Part shown: one piece after another, positions 13,507 to 24,440 of the stretch
Numbering within the stretch: position 1 is the stretch's first letter
How the letters are laid out: every line of letters starts with the position of its first letter
Assembly (NCBI RefSeq): GCF_002999335.1
Contig: NW_020312236.1
Span: forward strand, 124,001 to 188,000
DNA from: Cyclospora cayetanensis
Taxonomy: Eukaryota; Apicomplexa; Conoidasida; Eucoccidiorida; Eimeriidae
Direction of reading: 5' to 3'
Length of the DNA: 64,000 bases
Position numbers and translations under genes: made by a program
Notes under the pieces: generated by a model
Seen by the model: the letters and a program-made list of their open reading frames with translations, nothing else
What the model was told of the DNA's origin: nothing
Database searches by the model: none

Positions 13507-14736
13507 ATGCGTGGCGCATCGTCGTTCTTAGTGCCTCTGTGCGTTCTGTGTCTGGGGGCTGCTTCGTGGCTTTCCCACGTCTCCCCTGTTTGCGCTACAG
13601 TGGAGCTAAGTGACAAGCTGAAAACCGCGTTAGGTTCCATCTTTTCGCAGGACAATGATGAGAATCCCAGCCCGAAGCTTGAGGACCTTAAACTTTCGGA
13701 TGATCTCCCTACAAACGAAAAGGTAGAGGCTGTGGTCGGTAGCGTTGCGTCTTTCGCTGGTGTTGATGTGAGCGATGTGCTGGAGGAAGCTGATTTGTTG
13801 GAGAAGGTTAAAGACGTTCTTCAAGAAAAAGATACGAACCGCCGTCGCAGCCACCTTTTAGAGCTTCTCAAGGAACTCTTTCAAAAGCTTGCAGCGAAAT
13901 TGACGGGCAAGAAATCGTGTAAAGAGTTGAAAGCAGAGGGTCATACTCCGGAGGCCAGGCTGGGATACTCCCCCGTCCGTTTTTTTGGCTACCCCCATTA
14001 CGACACCGAGACGCAGCAGACATATCTATACAGTGGAGTGCCTTTGAATATTGTGAATGGCTTCAAACAGCCTATAAAGGTTGGCAGAGCAGACTATCTG
14101 GTCCAGGGCCCACCTTCAAAAGTTTTGGCGTTCTTTGATTGCTTTGGGGAATACACGGCAATAGCTCAAGCCCTCACCCCGGATGGCCACTGGATCAGCA
14201 GCCCACATGATGGCATGACACCACGTCCTCTGTATTTACAGGTTCAGGGTACAACGTATAATGGTACAGTAGCCCAGATTCTGGTGCGAGCCGCACTAAA
14301 GACCGTGGTGAAACAGATTGATTTTAAATTCCAGAAGAGAGGAATGCTGACTGAATTCGTTGAGAAGGCTCTCTCAGGAAACCTAGAGGCTTCAGACTTC
14401 GTATTGGACGCTACAGGTGCCCGAGCCATCAAAGATCTTTGGGGATACACAAGACTCAGCAAAGACGACCTTGTTTCCTTAGTGGCCGAAATGTCAGATA
14501 CACAATCCATTCCAGAGAAGCTTAAACTGCTCTATAAATACATGAATGGAACTGAGATAAAAACGACTAAGTGGAGCCACCGCAAGTTGGTGAAGAAACA
14601 GCGCAGCATCATGGTTACTTTGACCACCTATCCTAAACCTGATGCAGGGGTTAGGAGTACAAGACAGATGGACTCACCGAAAGTTACACTCCAAGATATT
14701 TCGGACGCCCTCAAAGAAATCGATTTTGAATATTAA
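13507..14736 (+). CDS. Secreted protein of unknown function, single exon
   Basis: 409 residues, not recognised. The start ATG sits in an A-rich context (six A before TG), favourable for apicomplexan translation. Residues 1-30 form a signal peptide: a positive start, a hydrophobic core (FLVPLCVLCLGAASWL) and a likely cut near VCA. No membrane segment follows. Residues 40-130 are acidic and amphipathic-helical (repeated Leu/Glu/Lys/Asp). The remainder looks like a compact mixed alpha/beta domain with few Cys (CKEL near 138, FFDCFGEY near 205). It lacks the homopolymer runs common in neighbouring genes and has no intron. It lies in the repeat-poor block and is convergent with the glucanase gene. 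A secreted coccidian-specific protein is likely; the TA4/SAG surface-antigen family seems excluded, because the conserved Cys pattern and GPI-type tail are absent. Confidence 0.8.
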   Translation: MRGASSFLVPLCVLCLGAASWLSHVSPVCATVELSDKLKTALGSIFSQDNDENPSPKLEDLKLSDDLPTNEKVEAVVGSVASFAGVDVSDVLEEADLLEKVKDVLQEKDTNRRRSHLLELLKELFQKLAAKLTGKKSCKELKAEGHTPEARLGYSPVRFFGYPHYDTETQQTYLYSGVPLNIVNGFKQPIKVGRADYLVQGPPSKVLAFFDCFGEYTAIAQALTPDGHWISSPHDGMTPRPLYLQVQGTTYNGTVAQILVRAALKTVVKQIDFKFQKRGMLTEFVEKALSGNLEASDFVLDATGARAIKDLWGYTRLSKDDLVSLVAEMSDTQSIPEKLKLLYKYMNGTEIKTTKWSHRKLVKKQRSIMVTLTTYPKPDAGVRSTRQMDSPKVTLQDISDALKEIDFEY

Positions 14737-15443
14737 ATGCAGCAACATCCACGCAGTGCCAACAGGAACACAGCTGCAGCAGGAACGCGGTTGCTGTGTT
14801 CAGTCAAATTACGCAAGCAATGTTTTGTGCTACGCAGTGTAGGTAGCAGCTGAGTGCTAAACCGACTTATGAAATGATAGCAGCCGCACCATGCTGCAAT
14901 GCTTGTATTCACATGCCATTTCTACAAGAGATGTAGCTTTAGCGCGGGAAACCTAGACGGGTCCTCAGTCGTGCGCTTGTATTTGTGAGCATTTCAAATT
15001 TTTTCAAGAGGAGGCAAGGAACAGCTATACCAAAAAGTACTTTATGAGCGAAATAGACTAATCATGCATAAAGAGGGAGGGAAGCTTGTAACAAAGTCGC
15101 ACTAAGGGGGTGGCTGGGCATTCAAGAAGAGGTAGAATAGTGAAGTGTTTGTTAGATTAGGAAGGACGAAGATGATATGCCTTGGGAGGGGGCAGGGACG
15201 ATGTACATAGTATTACTTAGTGTTAAGCTCTAGTTACGCTCGGAGAGCACTTTACTTTTGCCGGCGTTCGCCTAGTGGGTAGCTGCAAAAACTCGGATGC
15301 AGCCTGAGCTTCATGCTGGCAGCAGGAAAGAGGCCGGTGCCTTACGGGCGTGCAAAAACTTTTTTCAGCGCTTGCTGCTGGCGCCATAAGAATTTTGCAG
15401 TTTTTCTGTCCTTCCTGCAGTTGGTAGCTGGCTTGCGCTGGTG
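14737..15443. other. Convergent intergenic region
   Basis: About 700 bases between the 3' ends of the secreted orphan gene (+) and the glucanase gene (-). I see no gene. The 3' UTRs and poly(A) sites of both genes must lie here, but no clear signal can be chosen. Confidence 0.5.
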
Positions 15444-16889
15444 TTACTCCTTTCCAATTTTGGGGTCACCCTCCGCAGCACGGTCTGTTCCAATGCCAGC
15501 GGCGCCCTTTACCTCCTGTGCTTCTTGTTGTAGGCTTGGGAGGTCAATAAGCCCATCATTGCGCTCCCATTTGGGCAAGCCATCCTCTCGAAAAATGCCG
15601 AATGAATTTTCGAATATGTTTCCGTGCTCGACCTCGAACTTGAACATTTCATCAAAGGCCTCAAACAGAAAGACCGGCAAAGGAATTCCACGAAGCCTGA
15701 TGGTGTCTTTTTCCGGATCGTTTATGATCAGTCCTTGGGCCCTCTTTATGGTATTTCTAAAATACCAGTAGGCGTTCGCAGGAGTAGCTTTTGCAGTTCC
15801 TGCAGATGGCCATCCCGTCTCGCCAACCCAGAGGTCCAGGTCTGTTACGTTGTTCTTACAGAGGGCTACCCTCTGCATGTCCAGTTGCATGTCAAAATTG
15901 AAGTAGTAGCTGTATGCTCCATCCGAGGGAAGGGCAGATCCGGGAAAACCTACAGCTAGGTAGGGGGGAATATGCCCGCCTAAAGCCGCAAACCAGGAGT
16001 AGATATTTACCATGAAGGGCGCAGGGGGGCTCTGCGACCTCAGAAACTCCCAGATTTCCCTTAAAATCGGCAACACCGAGGGTCTGAAGTCGGCAATACA
16101 GGGCGTCCAAGGGTTTTGAGACATCTCCAAGATACCCCCATTTAGAGCTGTCGTTACGGGCAGCCACCCCAGTCCTTCTTGGATTAGCGCTCGCTTTACG
16201 TTTCTCATAGCGGGCAGCAACTTGGCAGGGCTGTTTGTGGAGCCGCACTCGCCCTTGGCTGCCCATTGCTCTGTCTTGATGCATAGAAGCGGTTCGTTTC
16301 CCACAATAACCAGGCGCAAGATGGAGGCGAAGGGTTTCAGCTGTCGTCGGACCACAGATACGGCTCGCTGAGGAGAGCTTGCCAAGTCCGTCAGCTGCCG
16401 ATTCGGCAGGCCCACATAGACGCTGACCTGCTGTCCATACACCTGCGCAATCGTCGCAAGTCCGTCTGGCGAGAAGGTCTTAATGTGATAGAAGCCATTG
16501 TTCTTCAAGATTGTGAACATCTCCTCTCGGGGAATGCGAAGTTTCGAATACTTGTCCGACCAGTTGATGCCCAGAAAGGCGCGCGCTGCAGCAGCTTCGC
16601 GGTTGCAGCGAGGAGCGCAGCAGCAAGGGTGAGGTGCTCCGCAGCTATGCGGGTCGGCTTTTCCCCAGGGATCGGGGCATATGAAGCCGCAGTTTTCCTT
16701 AATGGCCTGCTCTGGGCTTTTGTCGAGGTCGTAAGAGCAAAACGGCTCCGCAAAGGAATTCGAAAAGCAGCAGAAAAGGGAGACACAGAGAAGGAGCAGG
16801 CGAATACCGCATAGAGCTAGGAAGGGCCTCCGCCTCCCCCCCGAAGGGACCTTGGGGGCCCCCATCGACCGTTTGGTCCCAGTCAGCAT
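15444..16889 (-). CDS. Secreted glycoside hydrolase family 17 (glucan endo-1,3-beta-glucosidase)
   Basis: 481 residues in a single exon. GH17 enzymes cut beta-1,3-glucan with retention. The acid/base Glu is in VIVGNEPL (Glu about 199) and the nucleophile Glu is in LDLWVGETGWPSAG (about 357); both are intact. Other GH17 landmarks are the start of the barrel (FLGINWSDKY, about 105), VYVGLPN (158), MVNIYSWFA (293) and the late barrel segment PVFLFEAFDE...FGIF (405-432). A hydrophobic stretch at 23-47 is a signal peptide or signal anchor. Between it and the barrel lies a Cys-rich segment (about 51-95, nine Cys, including CCC) not usual for the family. Beta-1,3-glucan is an established component of Toxoplasma and Eimeria oocyst walls, and a GH17 protein is known from the Toxoplasma oocyst wall. 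A role in wall building or opening is therefore likely but inferred. No GPI signal or carbohydrate-binding module is seen. Confidence 0.92.
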   Translation of the reverse strand: MLTGTKRSMGAPKVPSGGRRRPFLALCGIRLLLLCVSLFCCFSNSFAEPFCSYDLDKSPEQAIKENCGFICPDPWGKADPHSCGAPHPCCCAPRCNREAAAARAFLGINWSDKYSKLRIPREEMFTILKNNGFYHIKTFSPDGLATIAQVYGQQVSVYVGLPNRQLTDLASSPQRAVSVVRRQLKPFASILRLVIVGNEPLLCIKTEQWAAKGECGSTNSPAKLLPAMRNVKRALIQEGLGWLPVTTALNGGILEMSQNPWTPCIADFRPSVLPILREIWEFLRSQSPPAPFMVNIYSWFAALGGHIPPYLAVGFPGSALPSDGAYSYYFNFDMQLDMQRVALCKNNVTDLDLWVGETGWPSAGTAKATPANAYWYFRNTIKRAQGLIINDPEKDTIRLRGIPLPVFLFEAFDEMFKFEVEHGNIFENSFGIFREDGLPKWERNDGLIDLPSLQQEAQEVKGAAGIGTDRAAEGDPKIGKE

Positions 16890-18862
16890 AAGAAGGGGGG
16901 AACTGCAGACACATTACTCAAGGAAGGTTTTGTAGTGGCGTTAAAGAACGGTTTCGTCTGTCAGGAGGAAAGAGTCGCAGGGAAAAGAAGGAACGCAATG
17001 GGGGCCGAGACGCCTGGGGGACTCATATGCCCCTAGGGAGCGATCAGCGCCATAAGAGTCTCCCTGATCTTCTTTTGAAATGCCGCACATTTTCGCAGTT
17101 TCTGAGTTGATTCTAGGAGAAAATTACTTACAGTTAATTTTCTAAGGCGCTTTGGGGAGCTAGCTGAACCGGAACTGACCTGCAGTATAGGAGAAGGACC
17201 GTTCCGCACGCGGAGTCAGTGACCACGCGCTGTGTACTGTGTGTGCGTGGGTGTGTGTGCGCTCACACACTCATTCATTACCGCCAAATGATCAGGTATA
17301 CCTTAGGACTTTCCTCATGCTTGGTCGTTCGCCTTGATGGACGAGTATTTTGGGAGTGGATGCATGCCCGTTTGGAGGAAGGGAGGGGGGACAGGCGGTG
17401 CGTGTGGCGCGCTGTATCGACTCTGATCAGCATTTGTCGCCTTTCCCTCCCAGGCTCCTCCACAAGCATACTAGCGTGACACAATAGGGGTACTACGGAC
17501 CTCGCGAGTTTCCCCCTGGCTCTACTCTCGAGTGCACCCTTCCTGTCTGTTCCTATGACTGCACACAGTGTAAAGAGGCAACCGCCATAATACAACAGCA
17601 CATGCAAGACATCAAGCAATCTACAGAGACCTTCAGTCTGCTAAATCGGGGCCGAGTGCTCGTAGGGCTTCTCCTGGGGTGCAACTGCCGACAAAATTCC
17701 TCCGGGTAAGTCCCGCGCGGCAACTAAAAAGCTCTAAAGAGCGGCAGCAGCGAGGCTTACTGACGCAGCTTAGCGCCATATTCCGGCCTTGCGAGAGGAT
17801 CGGTGACTGCAAAAGAATCGCTAGCCTCTCGAAACGAGCCAGAGTCTGGGGCACAGGTCTCTTTTGCCAGACTCCAAGCCAAGTTCCCGCGTCTCAGCTC
17901 ACCGGATACCAGTTTAGGGACACCTGCTGCCTCTGTACTGCAATTTGGTGGGGCTTAAGAGTGAACAGTCGCTACTCGACAAAACTGCGGTGCACGCATT
18001 GAGCTGCCCTCATGCCTCAAGAGGCGAAAGACCCTGCGTCTCGCTTATATACACCCATACACGAAAAGTGTTCCGTCTAGAAAAGACCCTTTAAGTCTAA
18101 AGCTCGAGGAATGGGTAGAAGTGTAGATCCTATGACGACCAGCCAATTCAAATGGCGCTCTCCCTGTAAGCGCAACCCCTTATCCCGTTTCCTCTAAATA
18201 ACGTGCACGGCCACAACTCTGCATGCCGGCTTGGATGCTCGAATGACGCGCGGCAAACACGAGCCTCGTGTGAAGGCCGCTTACGAAGGAGAGACACTGG
18301 AGCAGATGCTTGCTGCTAGAGTTCACACTTCCAGGGGATCGTCGGCAGTCCCGGTACACCGTGCGATGGTTGCCGCTCCGTCGCCCTCAGTAGGGGCCTG
18401 CGACGCTATTATTTCGAGGGGCATTAATCCTCCCTCCCTAACAGTTTCACCCAATACGAAATACTCAGCAGACTCAAATGCGTGTGGTGGCAGCGTTGCT
18501 GTTGCTCCTGCGAGCTGCGGCGGTTCTTGCTGCTGCAGGCGGCTCCCACGGCACTGCGCCTCGCCGGCAGCCTTACCTTCGAGGTCACAGGCAGCCCATC
18601 TGCGCATAGCCGCCGCAGCTGGCGTGCGCAGATTACTTTCAGGTACCTCTTCAACAGCCTTAAGCGACGAGGAGGTCATAGCTTCTCCTGTTGCAGAAGT
18701 CTCGCCGTACAAATCTCGCAACACAAAAAAAATCTGAGGCGGCGCCAGCACACAACGCATAAGAAGAGGGGCTTTGCGCGTTGCATGAAAAAGACGCATT
18801 GCGATGGCCTCGCCTCTCATTCGTGAGCACACCCTAAAAAGCCCATTTCGAGGCGAAAGTCT
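16890..18862. other. Intergenic, between glucanase 5' end and MUS81 3' end
   Basis: About 2 kb holding the glucanase promoter region and the MUS81 3' side. Reading frames up to about 170 codons occur at 18231-18832 on both strands, but they mirror one another and match nothing. A short alternating CA/TG stretch occurs at about 17235-17280. No gene is supported. Confidence 0.45.
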
Positions 18863-21560
18863 TCACGAGCCGTGGCTTGCCTTCGCTAGTCGCGCGTTGC
18901 CTTTGAGCTCAGTCAGTCGCTTGCTAGGACGGGGAGAGGCGGAGGGGGTTCCTCGCCTGCTGCTGCTGCGCTGTGGCGTTACTGTGGGAGACAGAGCTGG
19001 CGGTACAGTATCATCAGCGGGGGATTTTCTGGAGGGGGGCTGCACCTTCCGCAGGAAGGCAGCAAACTGCTCCTCCGTCCTAAGGACCTCGTCTTTCACG
19101 CCGCTGCTTCTGCCACTGCTGCAAAAGAAGAAACGCCGCAGCAGCGCTGGCGTCTGAAAGGCAGCAGCCAGCCGCAGGGCCATAGAGCAGCCCACGCCTT
19201 CGATCTGCGGAACGATCACGAAAACACGCAAAGCGAAATGCATGTGCTTCGTGCAGCGCCTAAAGCCACGGTGCGTAGACGGTTCGCACTGCCAATTATT
19301 GAGCTTCGTTTGACCGGCACATTAGCGAGGGAGGAGATGCTTAGGCGTATCGAAGGTTGCGGAGGACGAAGACGTCCTTACGGCTTGAAGCTGAAGGGCG
19401 AAGATCTCGCGAATGTTGCGCTGGCTTTGCTTTTGCGCGGCGTCAGCCCACAGCGTCCAGAGCAGAAATTGCTGATGTTGCTGCTGCTTTCGGTGCTGCA
19501 ACTGCTGCCACTGTGCGGTGAGCTTTTGCTGCAGGCGTCTGTGTAGTACTGTCAGCAGGGCAGCGCTGCGCATGCAAAATCATCAGCAGCAGCAGAGGCA
19601 CCATGCATGCATTCGCAAGCTCGTGCTCGAAGAACAAAACGCTGCGTCGCCTGCCCCCCACCCCGTCTGTCTGCTACCCCGCATGCCCACGAGCTTTGGC
19701 GGAGCTCCAGCGTCTTACGAATGCCTCAGGTTTGCAGCGTGCAGCACGTGAAAGCCGGAGAGGAGCAGCGCATGCACTTGGGCTGTACGGACGGCCGCTG
19801 CGTTGCGCTGCACCTGAGGAGCCGCTGCAGCTGCTGTTGCTGCGCTGCTGCTGCCGCTGTGGCTGCACTCGCCTTCAAAGAGGTAGATGACAGTTTCCAC
19901 GCCTAGAGCCTCCATGAGCCGCTGCTGCTGATCTGTGTATCTGCATGTCAGTAGCCGCACGCCACACAGGGGCTTTTCGCTGCAGCCGGTGCCGTTCGTC
20001 AGCGCAAGAGAAAGAAGTCTCAAGACGCGCTGCTTGCACACTTACCCCGCCCCCCCCCTTCCCCCCGCCCACCACGAAAGTGCACCTGCTCACCTGCCGT
20101 CGAGAATGGATGCCAGTAAGTCCGCACAAGTCTTCCTTTCCACCAGAATCGGAAACAAGTATTCTAGCCCTGGCTGAGCCTGCGCATGCGTCGTCGGGGG
20201 AACCGTTGCTGCACCTCGAGCGTCAGGCAGCCAACACCAAGCAAAGTCTCCTAGGGGAAGACAGCGCTGCTGGTGAGGAACTTTGTTGCGCTGCAGCAGG
20301 CGCTGCAGCAAGGACCGCTGCTGCATGCGCCTCCCCCCACCCCCGCATCTCTCCCTGCTGTCTGTCAGCAGCACCAGCTCGGGGGGGTGACTACACGCAG
20401 CGAGCACCCTCGTCGCTGCTTCTGCAGCCGCTGCAAGATCCTCGACAGCGCGTGATCGCTGCCTCTGACATCGCCACGGCGACAAGTTTGCAGTGGAGGC
20501 TTCTGCTGCACTTGCCCATCCGGCGACTTCCGTTGCGTCGGCTGCTCTTCTTTTCGAAGAGGTAGCCACGGGGGGGGGTGTTGTCAGCAGAGCCGTCGGG
20601 GCTTGCGTCGTTGCTGTATCAGCAGCAGCAGAAGCAGCCGCTCTTTCAGCAGCAGCAGAAGCAGCCGCTCTTTCAGCAGCAGCAGAAGCAGCCGCTCTTT
20701 CAGCAGCAGCAGAAGCAGCCGCTCTTTCAGCAGCAGCAGAAGCAGCCGCTCTTTCAGCAGCAGGAGAAGCAGCCGCTCTTTCAGCAGCATCAGAAGCAGC
20801 CGCTTTTTCAGCAGCAGCATCAGCCGCCTTTGCAGCACCAGCATCAGCCGCCTTTGCTGTACCAGCAGCAGCACTAGCTGCCTTTGCAGCCCTATTAAGC
20901 CTCACGAGCAGGGGTTCTGCCGTGAGAGCATTATGGCTAGGCGAGGCTGCTGTTATGCATGCAGCCAACGTGGAAGTCGCTACTTCTGCCGCCGGTGCTG
21001 CCTCCTGCGTTTCGCCTGCTGCTGCCGTCAGGCGAGCAGCAGACGCGTCTGCGTCGGCCTCTCGAGGAGCGCCCTCAAGAGCGGCTTTTAGAGAGGCATC
21101 GCAGCCTTTAAATACCGTTGCCACTACGGCTTGCCCCTCGTCTCCTTCCTCCTCGCTCGTGCAGCTGCTGCTGGAAGCGGTGTCAGCACAGGGGGGGGAG
21201 GCGGAAGCCAGAGGGGCAGCGACTGCAGCTGCACATTTCGCAGCAACAAGCTCTCCCACAGGGGTAAGACCATAGCGAGGAAGCCGCTGTTCTCGCTGCC
21301 GCTGCGGCTGTCTCCGCAAGACTTCTTCCCTGCTTTCGAGAGGCTGCGCCGCAGTCGCTGCCCTGCTGCTGCTGCCGCGCATGCGCGTGCTGCTCTTGGT
21401 GGGGAACTGCAGCACAAGGCCTTCTTCACAGAGCTTCTGAACAGCAAGACGCAGGTGTCGAACTGCACAGCGAATTCCCTGAGAAGACGCACACGCCGCC
21501 ACATGCATTTGCCATGGCCGCTTCAGCGAGTGGCAAGACTCTTAGGGGCAGCAGAGAGAC

Positions 21561-21655
<95 letters not shown>

Positions 21656-24440
21656 GACAAAGAGAGAGAAAGACAAAGAGAGACAGAGAGAAAGAGAGAG
21701 ACAGAGAGAGAGACAGAGAGAAAGACAGAGAGAGAGAGAAAGACAGAGAGAGACAGAGAGGGCATCTCTCAGGCCTTAGCAGCTTAGAATGCACTTTCAA
21801 TCAATCAAGCAGCGGAGTGGAGAAAGGAGAATGTGGTTATGATCTAATGCATCGAAAGGGGCAACGTGGTGGCATCTGCAAGTATTGCATTTCGCGAAGG
21901 TACTTGGCTTTTGAGTTTGTTTGCTGCCGCAGTCAGATGTGTCAAGCGCATGCGTCTCTTGCGAAAGAAGTGACCAAAGCTGTAGAGACACAGCAACACC
22001 CCCCACTTGCTGGTGCACCGAGGGGGCACCTTCAGCGCACGGCCGCAGGAGCTGCTGTTGTTATTTGTGGGGTTGTTGTTGTTGCAAGGGTTGTTGTTGT
22101 TGCAAGGGTTGTTGGGGGGGCCGAGAAGCGGGAGCCTCCCTCGTCGCAGCTCGGCTTCCGCGAAGGCAAGCGTTCGATTGAGAGCTGCCACGCGGTGTCT
22201 GTGCAGCTGCAGCAGCAAGTTGCTGCTGCAGGAGGAGGTGGAGGCAGCTGCTGCTGTCACAGCCTCTGCCTCGGCAGCAGCTGAAGAAGTCTTCGCAGCA
22301 GCTGCAGCAGCCTCGGAAAGCGCTGCAAAAAGGCCTTCAGGATGACGATCTGGCGACTCAGGTGCTGCAGCCAGCACGCTGCAGCAACAAGGGAGTGGCA
22401 AGAAGAGGAGGCTGCCTCAAGCAGGAATGCGTGAATCAAGCAGCCGTGCGACAAGTCTCATACAGAGGATTTGGCAAGAAGAGGAGGAGGCTGCCTCAAG
22501 CAGGAATGCGTGAATCAAGCAGCCGTGCGACAAGTCTCATACAGAGGATTTGGCAAGAAGAGAAGGAGGCTGCCTCAAGCAGGAATGCGTGAACCAAGCA
22601 GCCGTGCGACAAGTCTCATACAGAGGATTTGGCAAGAAGAGAAGGAGGCTGCCTCACGCAGGAATGCGTGAACCAAGCAGCCGTGCGAGAAGTCTCATAC
22701 GGAGGATTTGGCAAGAAGGATGGCGTACTGTGCGAAACTGCTGGCTGTCTTCGCACCAACTCCCTCCAGAAGGCCAGCCTTACTTGAGCCGAAGATTGGC
22801 AGGGGGAACCGCAGCAGAGAGCTTAATGCCTACAGCACAAAATTAAAACGCCGTCTTTGTTCCCCACAGTCTCTTCACACAACTCTCCAAGCACCGCGTG
22901 TACCAAGAGACCAACAAGTTTATTGCCTGCCTACCTTCTTATAAGCGCTCGCAATCCGCAAATCCTTCCGCAGAGTTGCAGACATGCGAAGCCGCTGCAG
23001 GGCCAAATAAAAGCGCAAATTCAACGGATTGGCACGGCGTAGCAATCTCTTGCGCTGTTGTTGTTGGTGGTGTTGTTGTTGGTGTTGTTCTTGTGGCAGT
23101 TGGTGTTGTTCTTGTGGCAGTTGTTGGTGATGTTGTTCTTGTGAGTGTTGTTGTTGGTGTTGCAGTTGTTGTTGGTGTTGTTCTTGTGGCAGTTGGTGTT
23201 GTTCTTGTTGGTGTTGTTGTTGGTGTTGTTGTTGTTGTTCTTGTTGCAGTTGTTGGTGTTGGTGTTGTTCTTGTGGTAGTTGTTGTTGTTGGTGATGTTG
23301 TTCTTGTGAGTGTTGTTGTTGTTGTTGCAGTTGTTGTTGGTGTTGTTCTTGTTGGTGATGTTGTTTTTGTTGGTGTTTTTGTTGTTGTTGTTGTTGCAGT
23401 TGTTGTTGGTGTTGTTCTTGCTGGTGATGTTGTTTTTGTTGGTGTTTTTGTTGTTGTTCTTGTTGGTGTTGTTGTTGGTGTTGTTCTTGTGGCAGTTGTT
23501 GTTGTTGGTGTTGTTGTTGTTGTTGGTGATGTTGTTGGTGTTGTTGGTGTTGTTGGTGTTGTTCTTGTGGCAGTTGGTGTTGTTCTTGTTGGTGTTGTTG
23601 TTGTTGGTGTTGTTGTTGTTGTTCTTGTTGCAGTTGTTGGTGTTGGTGTTGGTGTTGTTCTTGTGAGTGATGTTGTTTTTGTTGGTGTTGTTGGTGATGT
23701 TGTTCTTGTGAGTGATGTTGTTTTTGTTGGTGTTGTTGTTGTTCTTGTTGATGTTGTTCTTGTGGCAGTTGTTGTTGTTGTTCTCGTTGCAGTTGTTGTT
23801 GTTGTTCTTGTTGGTGTTGGTGTTGTTTTTGTTGGTGTTGTTGGTGATGTTGTTCTTGTGAGTGATGCTGTTGTTGTTGGTGATGTTGTTCTTGTGGCAG
23901 TTGTTGTTGTTGTTCTTGTTGGTGTTGTTGGTGGTGTTGTTGTTGTTGGTGTTGTTCTTGTGAGTGTTGTTGTTCTTGTGGCAGTTGTTGTTGTTCTTGT
24001 GAGTGTTGTTCTTGTTGTTCTTGTGAGTGTTGTTGTTCTTGTGGCATTTGTTGTTGTTGGTGTTGGTGATGTTGTTCTTGCGGCATTTGTTGGTGTTGGT
24101 GTTGTTCTTGTGGCAGTTTTTGGTGTTGGTGTTGTTGTTGTTGTTGCCGGCAGCCGTCCGCTGCCAGCGTATTGTCTGCTGCTACTGCAGCGGCGGTCCT
24201 CGTGCTGCTGCAGAGTCTGCCGCTCGCAGGAGCACCAGCAAGCTGCTGGCGCTTTGCGTCGGGGAGGTCTTCTTCTTGTTTATCTGCTCGCTTTCGGATG
24301 CTGTCATCCCTGCGATCCGTGTCGAGGTTACTGGATCCGTCTGCTGCAGCCGCTGAGGGTGTACCTGAGGAAGGCGATAGGAAGGAAGGCGTGCAGGAAG
24401 CTGCCGCTGCTGCAGCAGCGCTGACACCGTTGGCATGCAT
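18863..24440 (-). CDS. MUS81: MUS81-type crossover junction endonuclease
   Basis: Catalytic subunit of a heterodimer (with an EME1-like partner) that cuts 3' flaps, stalled forks and nicked Holliday junctions in the nucleus. A phase-consistent model has exons 24440-22935, 22829-22729, 22378-21904, 21478-20094, 19940-19719, 19565-19382 and 19204-18863 (about 1404 residues, far above the usual 450-650). In order: a Gln/His-rich N-terminus; a helix-hairpin-helix region (NPLNLRFYLALQRLR, then LSSLLRFPLP and LLEGVGAKTA); a winged helix (CTSKWGVLLCLYSF, HLRLAVQKLCEEGLV, RYGLTPVGEL); an Ala-rich linker; the ERCC4 nuclease (LLTDSRE, LPLGDFAW, VERKTCADLLASILDGR, with GD and ERKxxxD intact; then ALGVETVIYLFEGE); and the C-terminal hairpins (REIFALQLQ, IEGVGCSMALRLAAAF). 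The start is uncertain: 24440 is the first ATG, but the frame is open to 24674 behind a possible splice acceptor. The donor of exon 2 could instead be 22700, although that breaks the phase. Confidence 0.85.
20620..20875 (-). repeat. 27-bp in-frame repeat in MUS81 (Ala/Glu/Arg/Ser units)
   Basis: About six to eight copies of a 27-bp unit that reads AAAERAAAS in the MUS81 frame, fading into Ala/Asp/Lys derivatives. It lies in the linker between the winged helix and the nuclease domain. On the + strand it reads as CAG-rich DNA. Confidence 0.85.
21553..21765. repeat. GA/AGACAGAG simple repeat in MUS81 intron
   Basis: About 210 bases of (GA)n and AGACAGAG units on the + strand, inside the proposed MUS81 intron 21479-21903. 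In the transcribed sense it is CU-rich and ends about 75 bases before the 3' splice site at 21479, so it acts as, or has grown from, a very long pyrimidine tract. Confidence 0.9.
22400..22720. repeat. 79-bp minisatellite, four copies, in MUS81 intron
   Basis: Four near-identical tandem units (the first about 76 bp, the rest 79 bp) with a few substitutions. Because 79 is not a multiple of three, the same peptide appears in successive frames, which argues against coding. Read in the MUS81 sense, each unit carries CCAAATCCTCTGTATGAGAC, the same junction-like sequence found where exon 2 runs into the array. Confidence 0.9.
23040..24150 (-). repeat. Giant CAA/CAG tract encoding Gln/His/Glu in MUS81 exon 1
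   Basis: About 1.1 kb of in-frame triplet-type repeats built from CAA, CAG and CAC/CAT with interspersed GAG/GAA and LPQEQ motifs, giving roughly 365 residues of Gln-rich sequence. It lies N-terminal to the helix-hairpin-helix domain. It uses mixed CAA and CAG codons, not pure CAG. On the + strand it reads as TTG/GTT repeats. Confidence 0.9.

Noticed and set aside
21514..22284. Plus-strand Arg/Glu-rich frame over the GA repeat
   Set aside because: Arises from (GA)n in a MUS81 intron; flanking sequence matches nothing.
22362..22846. Three overlapping plus-strand frames repeating the same peptide
   Set aside because: The 79-bp period moves the peptide through all three frames, the signature of a non-coding minisatellite.
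22898..24424. 508-codon plus-strand Val/Leu-rich frame
   Set aside because: Antisense shadow of the MUS81 Gln tract.
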